The translations under genes were made by a program, and so were the position numbers. Positions 35,183 through 42,582 of a stretch of 64,000 nucleotides of DNA are shown piece after piece. The notes beneath the pieces were generated by a model. It was given only the letters and a program-made list of their open reading frames with translations, had not been told where the DNA came from and did no database searches. The stretch is from Cryomorphaceae bacterium (GTDB lineage: Bacteria > Bacteroidota > Bacteroidia > Flavobacteriales > Schleiferiaceae): contig JAHEGI010000002.1 of the NCBI GenBank assembly GCA_024639785.1, positions 93,803 to 157,802 of the forward strand, given 5' to 3'. Position 1 is the stretch's first letter; each line of letters opens with the position of its first letter.

Positions 35183-36835
35183 TCAGCTCCAGAAGAACGC
35201 GTAGAGCGCCGAGAGGATTAACAAAAGGGCAAATGCGCCAATGTTGTATATGCCATCGGTTTTGAAAGTCTCCTTGGTGATGTCGATGCCTTTTTCATCG
35301 TTGGCCCCACGATTTTGGCGGTAGGAGATGAACGCAATGATACTCATCGTCAACAGGGTGGTCAACCCCATTTGGTCCAAGAAGGGCAAATCGACAAATA
35401 AGGAAGAACTCGACCATCCCTTCGGTGCCACTTTGAAGTACATGGCGATGGGGATGGACGCGAGCGCACCGGTGATCGCCGCTTTATTGGTGGTCTTCTT
35501 CCAGAATAACCCTAAGACGAATACCGCGAGAATTCCAGGGCTCACTACGCCGGTATATTCCTGAATGAACTGGAAGGCTTGATCGATGCCACCCAACAAT
35601 GGGGCCATAATCGAAGCGATAATCAATGCGACCACAGCCGAAATTCGGCCCATTGACACGGTTTGACGATCATTGGCGTCGGGCTTGATGTAGGGTTTGT
35701 AAATGTCCATCGTGAAGATGGTTGCGGTAGAATTCAGCATGGAAGCTAACGACGATACAATGGCGGCGGTCAAGGCAGCAAAGGCTAATCCCTTCAAGCC
35801 AGTGGGTAAAAACTGTAGCAACCATGGGTAGGCCTTATCTGCCTGATCCATGCTGGGCATATTGGTCTGAGCCACATCACCTAGACCCGCTAAAATCTCC
35901 GGGTCATTAATCATGACATAGGCTGCAATGCCTGGGATGACGACGATGAGAGGCAAAATGAGTTTGATTCCCGCAGCCAGGAGGATTCCCTTTTGAGATT
36001 CCCGCAGGGATTTGGCGGCCAAGGTGCGCTGAATGATGTATTGATTGAATCCCCAATAATAGAGGTTAGCTACCCACATTCCGCCCACGAGAACCCCAAT
36101 GCCAGGCAAGCTAATGTATTCGGGGTTGCTTTTGTCCAATATCATCGCAAAACGCTCGGGTGCAGCATCCATGATGGTGGTCATGCCGGCCAAAAAGCCT
36201 TCACCCCCGGAAACAGCATCCAAGGCGAGGTAGGTTGTGACCAAACCGCCGATGGTCAAGAAGATGACCTGGATCACATCCGTCCATGAGACCGCGGAAA
36301 GTCCACCGTAGAGAGAGTAGGCCGCAGCAAATACTGCGAGTCCAAGAACCCCATACATCATCGGAATCCCCATGATGGTCTCCAGAGCCAAAGATCCCAG
36401 GTAAAGTACCGAGGCGAGATTTACGAAGACATACAGGGCGATCCAAAAGACGGCCAGAATAGTTTTGAGATTGGTTGAAAAACGTTTCTCAACGAATTCG
36501 GGTATGGTGTACAGACCTTTTTCAATAAAAATGGGTAGAAAGTACTTGCCCACAATAATCAAGGTCAGAGCGGCCATCCATTCATAGGAGGCGATGGCCA
36601 AACCAATCTTGAATCCAGATCCAGACATGCCAATAAATTGCTCTGCGGAAATGTTGGCCGCAATCAGCGAAGTGCCTACCGCCCACCAGGGGAGGGATTT
36701 GCTCGCCAAGAAGTAGTCTTCTGCGTTTTTTTCGTGGCCTTTTTTGTCGCGGGAAACCCAAAGGCCTACGCCTAGGATCAAGAGGGCATAGCCCATGAAG
36801 ATGGCGTAATCAAGGAATTCAAAGGTGCCGGTCAT
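35183..36835 (-). CDS. sodium/solute symporter family (SSS), probable Na+/sugar symporter
   Basis: A 550-residue inner-membrane symporter with 13-14 helices. The N-terminal block DYAIFMGYALLILGVGLWVSR, the SWWAVGTSLIAANISAEQFIG-like region (about 45-70) and GFNQYIIQRTLAAKS are typical of sugar-transporting SSS proteins (SglT-like). It should couple Na+ entry to uptake of a sugar or related solute. The gene lies 117 bases downstream of a Nudix-type regulator on the same strand, which in Bacteroidota often controls sugar use, so the two are likely functionally linked. The separating region contains a G-run cluster. Confidence 0.93.
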   Translation of the reverse strand: MTGTFEFLDYAIFMGYALLILGVGLWVSRDKKGHEKNAEDYFLASKSLPWWAVGTSLIAANISAEQFIGMSGSGFKIGLAIASYEWMAALTLIIVGKYFLPIFIEKGLYTIPEFVEKRFSTNLKTILAVFWIALYVFVNLASVLYLGSLALETIMGIPMMYGVLGLAVFAAAYSLYGGLSAVSWTDVIQVIFLTIGGLVTTYLALDAVSGGEGFLAGMTTIMDAAPERFAMILDKSNPEYISLPGIGVLVGGMWVANLYYWGFNQYIIQRTLAAKSLRESQKGILLAAGIKLILPLIVVIPGIAAYVMINDPEILAGLGDVAQTNMPSMDQADKAYPWLLQFLPTGLKGLAFAALTAAIVSSLASMLNSTATIFTMDIYKPYIKPDANDRQTVSMGRISAVVALIIASIMAPLLGGIDQAFQFIQEYTGVVSPGILAVFVLGLFWKKTTNKAAITGALASIPIAMYFKVAPKGWSSSSLFVDLPFLDQMGLTTLLTMSIIAFISYRQNRGANDEKGIDITKETFKTDGIYNIGAFALLLILSALYAFFWS

Positions 36836-36856
36836 GCGGGGAAAGTTTGGAGGTTA

Positions 36857-36893
36857 GGGGGCTAGGGAGTTTGGGAGTTCGTGGGTTTGGGGG
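36857..36893 (+). other. G-quadruplex-like motif (five G-runs)
   Basis: On the plus strand five runs of 3-5 G occur in 37 bases (36857-36861, 36865-36867, 36873-36875, 36883-36885, 36889-36893) with loops of 3, 5, 7 and 3 bases. This meets the classical G3+N1-7 rule. It lies between the Nudix regulator and the symporter, on the strand that is template for both. Confidence 0.6.
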
Positions 36894-36904
36894 TTACTGG
36901 CAAT

Positions 36905-36950
36905 CAGTGCAAACGAACCAACGATCAAACAAACCAACGAACAAACAAAG
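36905..36950 (+). repeat. low-complexity CAAA/AACG-type direct repeats
   Basis: The stretch is built from imperfect reiterations of CAAAC, AACGA and CCAACGA, for example AACGAACCAACGATCAAAC then AAACCAACGAAC. It contains almost no T and sits directly after the G-run cluster in the regulator-symporter gap. Its origin is unclear. Confidence 0.5.
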
Positions 36951-36952
36951 CA

Positions 36953-37684
36953 TTAGAGTTCAAAGTGAAAGCCACGCTTAGAGAGCGCATCGTAGCGGGC
37001 GGGGTCAAATCGGTAGAGGCGTGCGGGACGGTGACGAACCGCTTTTTGAGTTTTGTCCAAGGCGATGAGCAGGTCCATCGCGAGGATTTTCTTTCGGAAG
37101 TTGGCCTTGTCAAATTCGGTATTTAACAAAGTCTCATACAAATGTTGAAGATCGGCGAGTGTGAACTCCTCAGGAAGTAGCTCAAAGCCAATGGGCTTCT
37201 GGCGCACTTTGGTTTGAAGACGCTCAAGGGCTGCATTAAAGATCTCCTTGTGGTCAAAGGCCATATCGCCCAAATCCTGGATCGGCGTCCACTGTGCCGC
37301 GGTCGCCCAAGAAGAGGGGCGCGGGTTGTAGTCCCCGATTTTAAGTAGAGAATAGTAGGCAATGGTTGCAACGCGGCCGAGCGGGTGGCGGTTCACGCTG
37401 GCAAACGTTTGCAACTGCTCGAGGTAGACGTCTTTCAAACCCGTCAAGTCGCGCAGCACGCGTTGAGTGGCGGTTACGGCGTCTTCATGTGGGTGGACCA
37501 AGTCGCCCGGAATCGCTTGGTAGCCAAGGTAGGGGTCCGTGCCCCGCTCAATAAGCAAAACCTTCACATCCTTCCCGTCGTAGCCAAATACCACGCAGTC
37601 CACGGAGATGCCAAAAGAAAAGTACTCGGCGATGTCCGGGTGGTTAAGGGTATTTACGGGGCTGTAGTCGGGTTGGGCAGGCAT
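36953..37684 (-). CDS. Nudix-domain transcriptional regulator (NrtR/AraR-like)
   Basis: A 243-residue protein with an N-terminal Nudix fold (about 20-155) and a C-terminal winged helix (about 165-240; EFTLADLQHLYETLL, FRKKILAMDLL). The Nudix box is degenerate: GDLVHPHEDAVTATQRVLRDLTG lacks the REUXEE acidic cluster, so hydrolase activity is unlikely. This architecture is that of NrtR and of Bacteroides AraR, which use the Nudix domain to sense ADP-ribose or a sugar. Next to a sodium/sugar symporter gene, a sugar-responsive repressor is the best inference. Two AGTACT palindromes lie in its promoter region. Confidence 0.88.
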   Translation of the reverse strand: MPAQPDYSPVNTLNHPDIAEYFSFGISVDCVVFGYDGKDVKVLLIERGTDPYLGYQAIPGDLVHPHEDAVTATQRVLRDLTGLKDVYLEQLQTFASVNRHPLGRVATIAYYSLLKIGDYNPRPSSWATAAQWTPIQDLGDMAFDHKEIFNAALERLQTKVRQKPIGFELLPEEFTLADLQHLYETLLNTEFDKANFRKKILAMDLLIALDKTQKAVRHRPARLYRFDPARYDALSKRGFHFEL

Positions 37685-37728
37685 TTCAAATGAGGCGGTA
37701 TAGGGATCGGTCCTTTGTTATGGTCTAA

Positions 37729-37734
37729 AGTACT
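37729..37734. promoter_or_regulatory. candidate operator half (AGTACT) in the regulator leader
   Basis: Palindrome in the context TAAAGTACTA, downstream of the predicted transcription start of the Nudix regulator. It is 53 bp from the second copy, about five helical turns, so a dimer of dimers could contact both on one DNA face. Confidence 0.45.
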
Positions 37735-37767
37735 AAAAGAAAATCGGATTTTCCTATCAAAGGATGT

Positions 37768-37798
37768 CAAATATACATTATAGTACTTCTCACCAAAA
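37768..37798 (-). promoter_or_regulatory. promoter of the Nudix regulator (TTTTG-N18-TAtaTTTG) with AGTACT in the spacer
   Basis: Minus-strand -33 TTTTG (37794-37798) and -7 TATATTTG (37768-37775) with an 18-base spacer. The palindrome AGTACT (37782-37787) lies inside that spacer. The coding ATG is 83 bases downstream. A repressor bound to the spacer copy would block polymerase, suggesting autoregulation together with the symporter gene. Confidence 0.6.
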
Positions 37799-37963
37799 TA
37801 AACAGCGTTGGAATTCACGCCGGTCCTAAAATTCGTTCCCCAGGAAATTTACAAGGGCAAAGTGGTCGAATTATGCGGTTTTTAACGGTTGCAAAAAATA
37901 TGGGCAGAGAATTTTAATGTAAGATGTACACTTATTAAGAATGTTCCTCGTAGGGGGTACATC
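37799..37963. other. intergenic, no gene seen
   Basis: Between the regulator promoter and the small membrane gene. No open frame with family features, no clear hairpin terminator and no repeat beyond short AT-rich words were found. Confidence 0.5.
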
Positions 37964-38335
37964 CTACACCAACCCACCCGCGCGGGCCTCGGTGCGCTGA
38001 AACAGCCAAGCCCCCAACGCATAGCTGAGCACATCCCAGGCATCGCCGGTAAACCGCGGGTCGAACGACGGAATCCAGGCCTCAAAGGCCACAGAAGTAG
38101 CCGCCCAGGCACCGACAATAAATGCAGGGTTCCACCGAAAAGCGGGCTGCCAAAAACGGATCATCCAGGCAGGTAGGCCCAGAGCGACGAGTAAAAAGAG
38201 AAAGGTATCTAGGTAGGAATCCGCCCAAGGATGCGATACACCCAGAGCAATAGCCCCTTGATGCAGGACAAAAAGCACTAGGCTGCCCGCAAAAAGGCGT
38301 GTTGGCGTTAAACGGCCACCCAGTAGGCCATCCAT
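37964..38335 (-). CDS. small polytopic membrane protein (VanZ-like)
   Basis: A 123-residue protein with about four hydrophobic helices (LFAGSLVLFVLHQGA, TFLFLLVALGLPAWMI, FIVGAWAATSVAFEAWI, DVLSYALGAWLF). The pattern of a helix ending in FEAWIPSFDPRFTGDAWDVLSYALGA resembles small VanZ-like proteins of Bacteroidota; its function is unknown. The ATG at 38335 is chosen because the longer frame lies fully inside the upstream gene. It overlaps that gene by 28 bases. Confidence 0.65.
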   Translation of the reverse strand: MDGLLGGRLTPTRLFAGSLVLFVLHQGAIALGVSHPWADSYLDTFLFLLVALGLPAWMIRFWQPAFRWNPAFIVGAWAATSVAFEAWIPSFDPRFTGDAWDVLSYALGAWLFQRTEARAGGLV

Positions 38336-38595
38336 GCGATAGAACCCGCAAAGAGCATGGCGACCCATTGCAAGGCGACCACGGAATTTTTCAATAAACG
38401 AACAGGAGCTGGAATAGCGGGATCTTTCACCCAAGTAGGTAGGGGCATTTCAAAAGGATTCGGAGTGCGGTGATCGAGCGTGTGCCGACCGTCAGGACGG
38501 AGCGATTCGGAATTAACTGGCCCGCAAGTGGGGCAGTGGCCATCCTCGGCGGCATGCCAAACGGCACATTTACTGCAGAGGTAGGAACGTTTCAT
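38308..38595 (-). CDS. zinc-ribbon membrane protein, function unknown
   Basis: A 95-residue protein with an N-terminal zinc ribbon of two CxxC knuckles (YLCSKCAVWH at 6-14 and GHCPTCGPV) and a C-terminal membrane stretch (about 67-95, NSVVALQWVAMLFAGSIAWMAYW). The ribbon may bind metal or a partner at the cytoplasmic face. No characterised homologue is recognised. Its 3' end overlaps the downstream membrane gene by 28 bases, implying coupling. Confidence 0.7.
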   Translation of the reverse strand: MKRSYLCSKCAVWHAAEDGHCPTCGPVNSESLRPDGRHTLDHRTPNPFEMPLPTWVKDPAIPAPVRLLKNSVVALQWVAMLFAGSIAWMAYWVAV

Positions 38596-38614
38596 GAGGC
38601 AAAGATAACTTGGC

Positions 38615-40063
38615 CTAGCGTCGCATCATGTTTTTTTGCCACGCGTGAATGGTTCGTTTGCGTCGTTTGTGGATGCGCCAAGGACCACCAAGCTTAATAT
38701 CATCTACATAGATCCATTCGCTTTGGGCGCCCAATGCGTCAAAGTCCACCATGAGGTATCCATGGTTTCTGGTATCGACGTATTCCAAATTCCGATTACT
38801 CAGCCACAGTAAAAAACCTGCAAAACGCGCCAAAGCTTCCGAGGTGAATTCATTGAAATTCGTAGAGGTAATCGATGGAGTGCACAATTCTACATAACCC
38901 GGACCTTCAAAGGCCCATGAGCAATGGGAGTCCCCTGTGAGTACCACGATGGGCGCAGTTTGTTTGAAGGTTTGTTCTAAGCTGTTTCGCTCATCCGCAT
39001 AGCCATCCCAGGCATCCAAATTGAATCGTTCAAGTCGATCGCTTGGGATGATGCCCAAGTTCAATTCCGAAAAGATGACTTGATTTCCGATCACTCGGTA
39101 AGCAGCGGCGCTCTGACTCAGCTCGGTTTCGAGCCATTCGTGCTGCTCCGGGCTCATCATGTGGTGTTCACTCGCAGGCAAAAAGCGATCCGCCTCCTGA
39201 CTTACCGCTTTACTTCGACCATCCAAACGCGTTTCAATCATGTACAAATCCAACATGGCGCCGAATCGAAACTTCCGGTAGCCCTTAGAATATTCGGGCC
39301 GGATCGGCATCCACTCTTCGTAGGCTTTCATCGCGGCAATTCGGCGCACCTCGTAGTTGCCCTCCTCTTCTTGATGATTCTGAGCTCCCGTGCTAAAACT
39401 GTTGTTTGCAATTTCATGATCGTCCCAAATGGCAATGACGGGATGCGCGGCGTGAAAAGCTTGAAGATCCGGATCCTTTCGGTACTGGGCATAGCGTGTC
39501 CGATAATCTTGGAGGGTTACAATCTCATGCGGGGGTTGATGGAGCCTCCCTGGCACTTTCCAGCGGGCATCCCAACGTTCGTATTCATAGATATAATCTC
39601 CCAAATGGACGACCGCATCTACCTGTTCTTCGCCCGCGAGAGCGGCATACCCATGAAAATACCCCGCTTCATAGTGGGCGCAAGAAACTACGCCCAAGCG
39701 AATGGCTTGAGTAGATAAGGGGTGCGGACTCGTCTTTGTCCGACCAATATCCGAGGCGATTTCACGCCACCAAAAACGATAATAGTAGGTGGTACTTGAC
39801 TCCAAGCCCCGAGGAATAGCCTTGACCGTACCCCCTTGAGCCGGAGAGGTCGTACAACTGCCGCTAATAAGTATGTGTTGAAAGTCGATGTCCGTCGCCA
39901 CTTCCCAGATCACAGATTCTTCCCGCTCGATCCCTTCCAACGCGGTCCAAATCACCACGGATTCAGATTGAGGATCGCCTGAGGCCACGCCATAGCTGAA
40001 CTGAGCCCAGAGATGGAATGGACTGGAAGCGATGAGGAGGCTTATCCAAAGAACGTATTTCAC
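38615..40063 (-). CDS. PhoD-like alkaline phosphatase D family metallophosphoesterase
   Basis: A 482-residue secreted phosphatase of the alkaline phosphatase D family, using Ca/Fe ions. Signal peptide about 1-20 (LWISLLIASSPFHLWAQ). PhoD blocks: GVASGDPQSESVVIWTAL (N-terminal domain), VVHLGDYIYEY (metal ligands), VIAIWDDHEIANNSF and VLTGDSHCSWAFE. The start is GTG at 40063, which directly begins the signal peptide; the longer frame runs backwards through tRNA-Phe and its terminator and is therefore wrong. The C-terminus lacks a type IX signal domain. Confidence 0.92.
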   Translation of the reverse strand: MKYVLWISLLIASSPFHLWAQFSYGVASGDPQSESVVIWTALEGIEREESVIWEVATDIDFQHILISGSCTTSPAQGGTVKAIPRGLESSTTYYYRFWWREIASDIGRTKTSPHPLSTQAIRLGVVSCAHYEAGYFHGYAALAGEEQVDAVVHLGDYIYEYERWDARWKVPGRLHQPPHEIVTLQDYRTRYAQYRKDPDLQAFHAAHPVIAIWDDHEIANNSFSTGAQNHQEEEGNYEVRRIAAMKAYEEWMPIRPEYSKGYRKFRFGAMLDLYMIETRLDGRSKAVSQEADRFLPASEHHMMSPEQHEWLETELSQSAAAYRVIGNQVIFSELNLGIIPSDRLERFNLDAWDGYADERNSLEQTFKQTAPIVVLTGDSHCSWAFEGPGYVELCTPSITSTNFNEFTSEALARFAGFLLWLSNRNLEYVDTRNHGYLMVDFDALGAQSEWIYVDDIKLGGPWRIHKRRKRTIHAWQKNMMRR

Positions 40064-40121
40064 GGGCCGCAAGAAACGAAAGCAGATTGAATTGGATGTT
40101 AATCTTTTCCGAATTAAATGC

Positions 40122-40153
40122 AAAAAAAAGCCCCGCTCCGGAGAGCAGGGCTT
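40122..40153 (-). terminator. terminator of tRNA-Phe
   Basis: On the minus strand AAGCCC (40153-40148) pairs with GGGCTT (40133-40128) and GAGC-type inner pairs extend the stem with one mismatch and a 4-base loop. Eight T follow (40122-40129). It lies 11 bases after the tRNA 3' end. Confidence 0.82.
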
Positions 40154-40164
40154 CACTTTGGAAG

Positions 40165-40237
40165 TGGTTCGGGGCGGGATCGAACCGCCGACACATGGAT
40201 TTTCAGTCCATTGCTCTACCAACTGAGCTACCGAACC
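40165..40237 (-). tRNA. tRNA-Phe (anticodon GAA)
   Basis: A 73-base tRNA read on the minus strand. Acceptor GGTTCGG pairs with CCGAACC, D-arm GCTC...GAGC, anticodon stem ATGGA/TCCAT with loop CTGAAAA giving anticodon GAA, variable loop GTGTC, T-arm GGCGG/CCGCC with TTCGATC loop, discriminator A. The 3' CCA is not encoded (CTTC follows), so it is added after transcription. Confidence 0.97.
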
Positions 40238-40330
40238 ATTCAAAATGGAGGCGCGAAGATAATCACAATTGTTGATTGTCTGCTAGGGCTTTTTGCGCAA
40301 AATTTTTATGATATCTAGGGTGGAAATGTT

Positions 40331-40344
40331 AATTAGACCTAATT
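40331..40344. promoter_or_regulatory. perfect inverted repeat AATTAG-ac-CTAATT upstream of the acyltransferase-synthetase gene
   Basis: A 14-bp dyad, located 7 bases before the candidate -7 box (TAaaTTTC, 40352-40359) and therefore where a -33/-7 spacer would lie. It is a plausible operator for a fatty-acid-responsive repressor; no regulator gene adjoins. Confidence 0.4.
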
Positions 40345-40351
40345 CAGGCAC

Positions 40352-40359
40352 TAAATTTC
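40352..40359 (+). promoter_or_regulatory. candidate -7 box (TAaaTTTC), 4 nt from ATG
   Basis: One mismatch from TAnnTTTG; 4 bases (TGCC) separate it from the ATG at 40364. A weaker member of the close-spacing class. Confidence 0.35.
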
Positions 40360-40363
40360 TGCC

Positions 40364-42556
40364 ATGAAACTTACATTTCTCCGCGGCCGACTGGCCAAGA
40401 AGGGTTGGGAATACCGTGATTCCTTGCCGCAGGATCTCTCTCAATTTGTCTTGATTGCAGGGCCTCATACCTCGTGGCGAGACTTTTTTACCGCCTTGTG
40501 CATCCGAGAGGATTTAGGCGTACATGACCTTAAATTCTTGGCCAAGCACAGCTTATTCTGGTGGCCTTTGGGCGGTATTTTGCGTGCTTTGGGCGCGATT
40601 CCAGTCAATCGAAGCGCGAGTGAGGGGGTCGTGGAGCAGTTGGCGGCGCACTTTGCCAGTGATCCAAATTTTAAATTAGGCCTGGCGCCCGAAGGGACGC
40701 GGTCCAAGGTGGACGGCCTGAAGGCCGGATACCACGCCGTAGCGCAAGCCGCGGGCGTGCCCATCGTCACACTCGGCATGGACTTTGGCCGCAAAGTAGT
40801 TAGCATAGCCCAACCTTTCCAGCCACAAGCAGACCTCGAAAAAAGCCATCAACACGTATTGGAAATTCTTGCTCCACTTGAAGGCTATCATGTAAATCAA
40901 GGCTTAGGGCATCTTGCTCCAGATCGTTCTTCCCGAACCCTGCCTGAACAGTTGGAATGGAATGCACAACATTTTCCGGACCGTCTCTTTTTGGATGAAC
41001 CCCATGCGCTTGCTGGTCGGATTCAGTTCACCTTCAAAGAGGCCTATCAAGAAGCTTGTGGATTTGCTGCAGGGCTGCGAACCTTGGGTGTCGAACCCGG
41101 GGATAAAGTGGCTATTGTTGGAAAGAACTCCGCCCATTGGCTGCTTGCAGACTATGGCATTGCTCTAGCAGGTGCAGTTTCCGTCCCGATTTACCCGACC
41201 ATTGATAGTGAAACGGCCTATAAGATTTTAGAACATTCCGAATCTAAAGTATTGGTCATTGGCAAACTTGATGATGCCAGCGTGTATTCCGATCACTGCC
41301 CAGCGTCTGTGCATTGTGTGGCGATTCCACATATGAAACTGACTTCCTCAGAAAAACACCACGACTGGAAGGCATTGATCGATGCGGGCGCTGCGGATTT
41401 TGAGCCCTATCCCATGGATCCTAAGGCGCTAATGACCATCATTTATACTTCAGGAACCACCGGAATGCCCAAAGGGGTCATGCACAATTTTGCAAGCTTC
41501 CAATCAGCGTTTCGAATGATTTTGCAGCAATTCGACTTCCTGCACCAAGAGGTATTCATTTCGTACTTGCCATTGAGTCACGTAGCGGAGCGCATGATTA
41601 TTTCCGCGGCGGGGGTATATCTCACTGGCCGAATTCATTTTGTCCAAGCCTTGGACACCTTTGCCAGAGATCTCGAATATGCACAGCCCACGGTCTTTTT
41701 AGCGGTGCCGCGCATTTGGGAAAAATTTGGAGAGACCTTACACAAGAAAATCCCGGCCGCCTTCCTTCGCAAAGCCCTTGCTCCCGTGCTTCGCAAGAAA
41801 CTCGGACTTTCTCGGGCGCGGCTTGTGCTATCCGGTGCAGCGCCAATTCGGGCTAGCCTGCTTGAGGAATTTGCTACGTTAGGCATTCACATCCAAGAGG
41901 TCTATGGGATGACAGAAAACCTGGGCATATCTACCGTGAACTTCCGTGGAAAAGTAAAAATTGGTACGGTGGGTCAAGCCTTTTCTGGCATGGAAGTCCG
42001 CATAGGCGAGGGGAATGAAGTGTTGGTAAAAGGACCAACTTGTACTATCGGATATTACAAGGAGCAAGCGAAGACCGACGAGCTGTTTGAAGGGGGCTAC
42101 CTTCATACGGGAGACTGCGGCAGTATTGACGCCGAAGGCTATTTGACCATCACAGGTCGAATCAAGGATATCTTCAAAACCTCCAAAGGCAAATATGTAG
42201 CACCCGCCCCAATAGAGAACCTCTTGATGGCCAATGACGACATGGCCCAAGTTTGTGTAGCTGGTTTTGATCTTCCCCAGCCCGTGGCCTTGGCGGTTCT
42301 GACAGAAGAAGCGCGAATCGCCCCAAGAAAACCCATCTACAAAAATGCCAAAGCCCAACTAGCGGAGATTAATTCGGGTTTAGCGCCACACGAAAAATTG
42401 GCCAAACTCATCTGGGTATCCGAAGATTGGGCCGTGGAAAATGGATTTCTCACTCCAAGTTTGAAAATCAAACGCAATGTGATAGAGTCCTATTACCAGG
42501 GACGCATAGCTCAAGCCATGGAATCGCCAAAAACCGTTGTTTTCTTGGAAGCTTAG
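40364..42556 (+). CDS. PlsC-like acyltransferase fused to long-chain acyl-CoA/acyl-ACP synthetase (Aas-like)
   Basis: A single 730-residue frame with two enzymes. Residues 1-175 are a glycerophospholipid acyltransferase: HTSWRD (H35-D40, the HX4D catalytic motif) and EGTRSK (110-115). Residues about 190-730 are an AMP-forming acyl synthetase: YTSGTTGMPKG at 361-371, EVYGMTENLG, and LHTGDCGSIDAEGY followed by GRIKDIFKTSKGKYVAP. The order matches E. coli Aas, which re-acylates lysophospholipids with fatty acid activated in place, so membrane lipid repair or uptake of exogenous fatty acids is likely. It differs in lacking the transporter domain of some Aas proteins. Confidence 0.9.
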   Translation: MKLTFLRGRLAKKGWEYRDSLPQDLSQFVLIAGPHTSWRDFFTALCIREDLGVHDLKFLAKHSLFWWPLGGILRALGAIPVNRSASEGVVEQLAAHFASDPNFKLGLAPEGTRSKVDGLKAGYHAVAQAAGVPIVTLGMDFGRKVVSIAQPFQPQADLEKSHQHVLEILAPLEGYHVNQGLGHLAPDRSSRTLPEQLEWNAQHFPDRLFLDEPHALAGRIQFTFKEAYQEACGFAAGLRTLGVEPGDKVAIVGKNSAHWLLADYGIALAGAVSVPIYPTIDSETAYKILEHSESKVLVIGKLDDASVYSDHCPASVHCVAIPHMKLTSSEKHHDWKALIDAGAADFEPYPMDPKALMTIIYTSGTTGMPKGVMHNFASFQSAFRMILQQFDFLHQEVFISYLPLSHVAERMIISAAGVYLTGRIHFVQALDTFARDLEYAQPTVFLAVPRIWEKFGETLHKKIPAAFLRKALAPVLRKKLGLSRARLVLSGAAPIRASLLEEFATLGIHIQEVYGMTENLGISTVNFRGKVKIGTVGQAFSGMEVRIGEGNEVLVKGPTCTIGYYKEQAKTDELFEGGYLHTGDCGSIDAEGYLTITGRIKDIFKTSKGKYVAPAPIENLLMANDDMAQVCVAGFDLPQPVALAVLTEEARIAPRKPIYKNAKAQLAEINSGLAPHEKLAKLIWVSEDWAVENGFLTPSLKIKRNVIESYYQGRIAQAMESPKTVVFLEA

Positions 42557-42569
42557 GCGCGAATCGACC

Positions 42570-42577
42570 TACCTTTA
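42570..42577 (+). promoter_or_regulatory. -7 box of coaX (TAccTTTA), 5 nt from ATG
   Basis: TACCTTTA followed by GGCTC and the ATG at 42583. The final base deviates from the consensus, but the 5-base spacing is the same as at prfB, fumC and COX15. Confidence 0.5.
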
Positions 42578-42582
42578 GGCTC

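Noticed and set aside
40064-40243. N-terminal extension of the PhoD-like protein
   Set aside because: The extended frame translates tRNA-Phe and its terminator; the GTG at 40063 directly begins the signal peptide.
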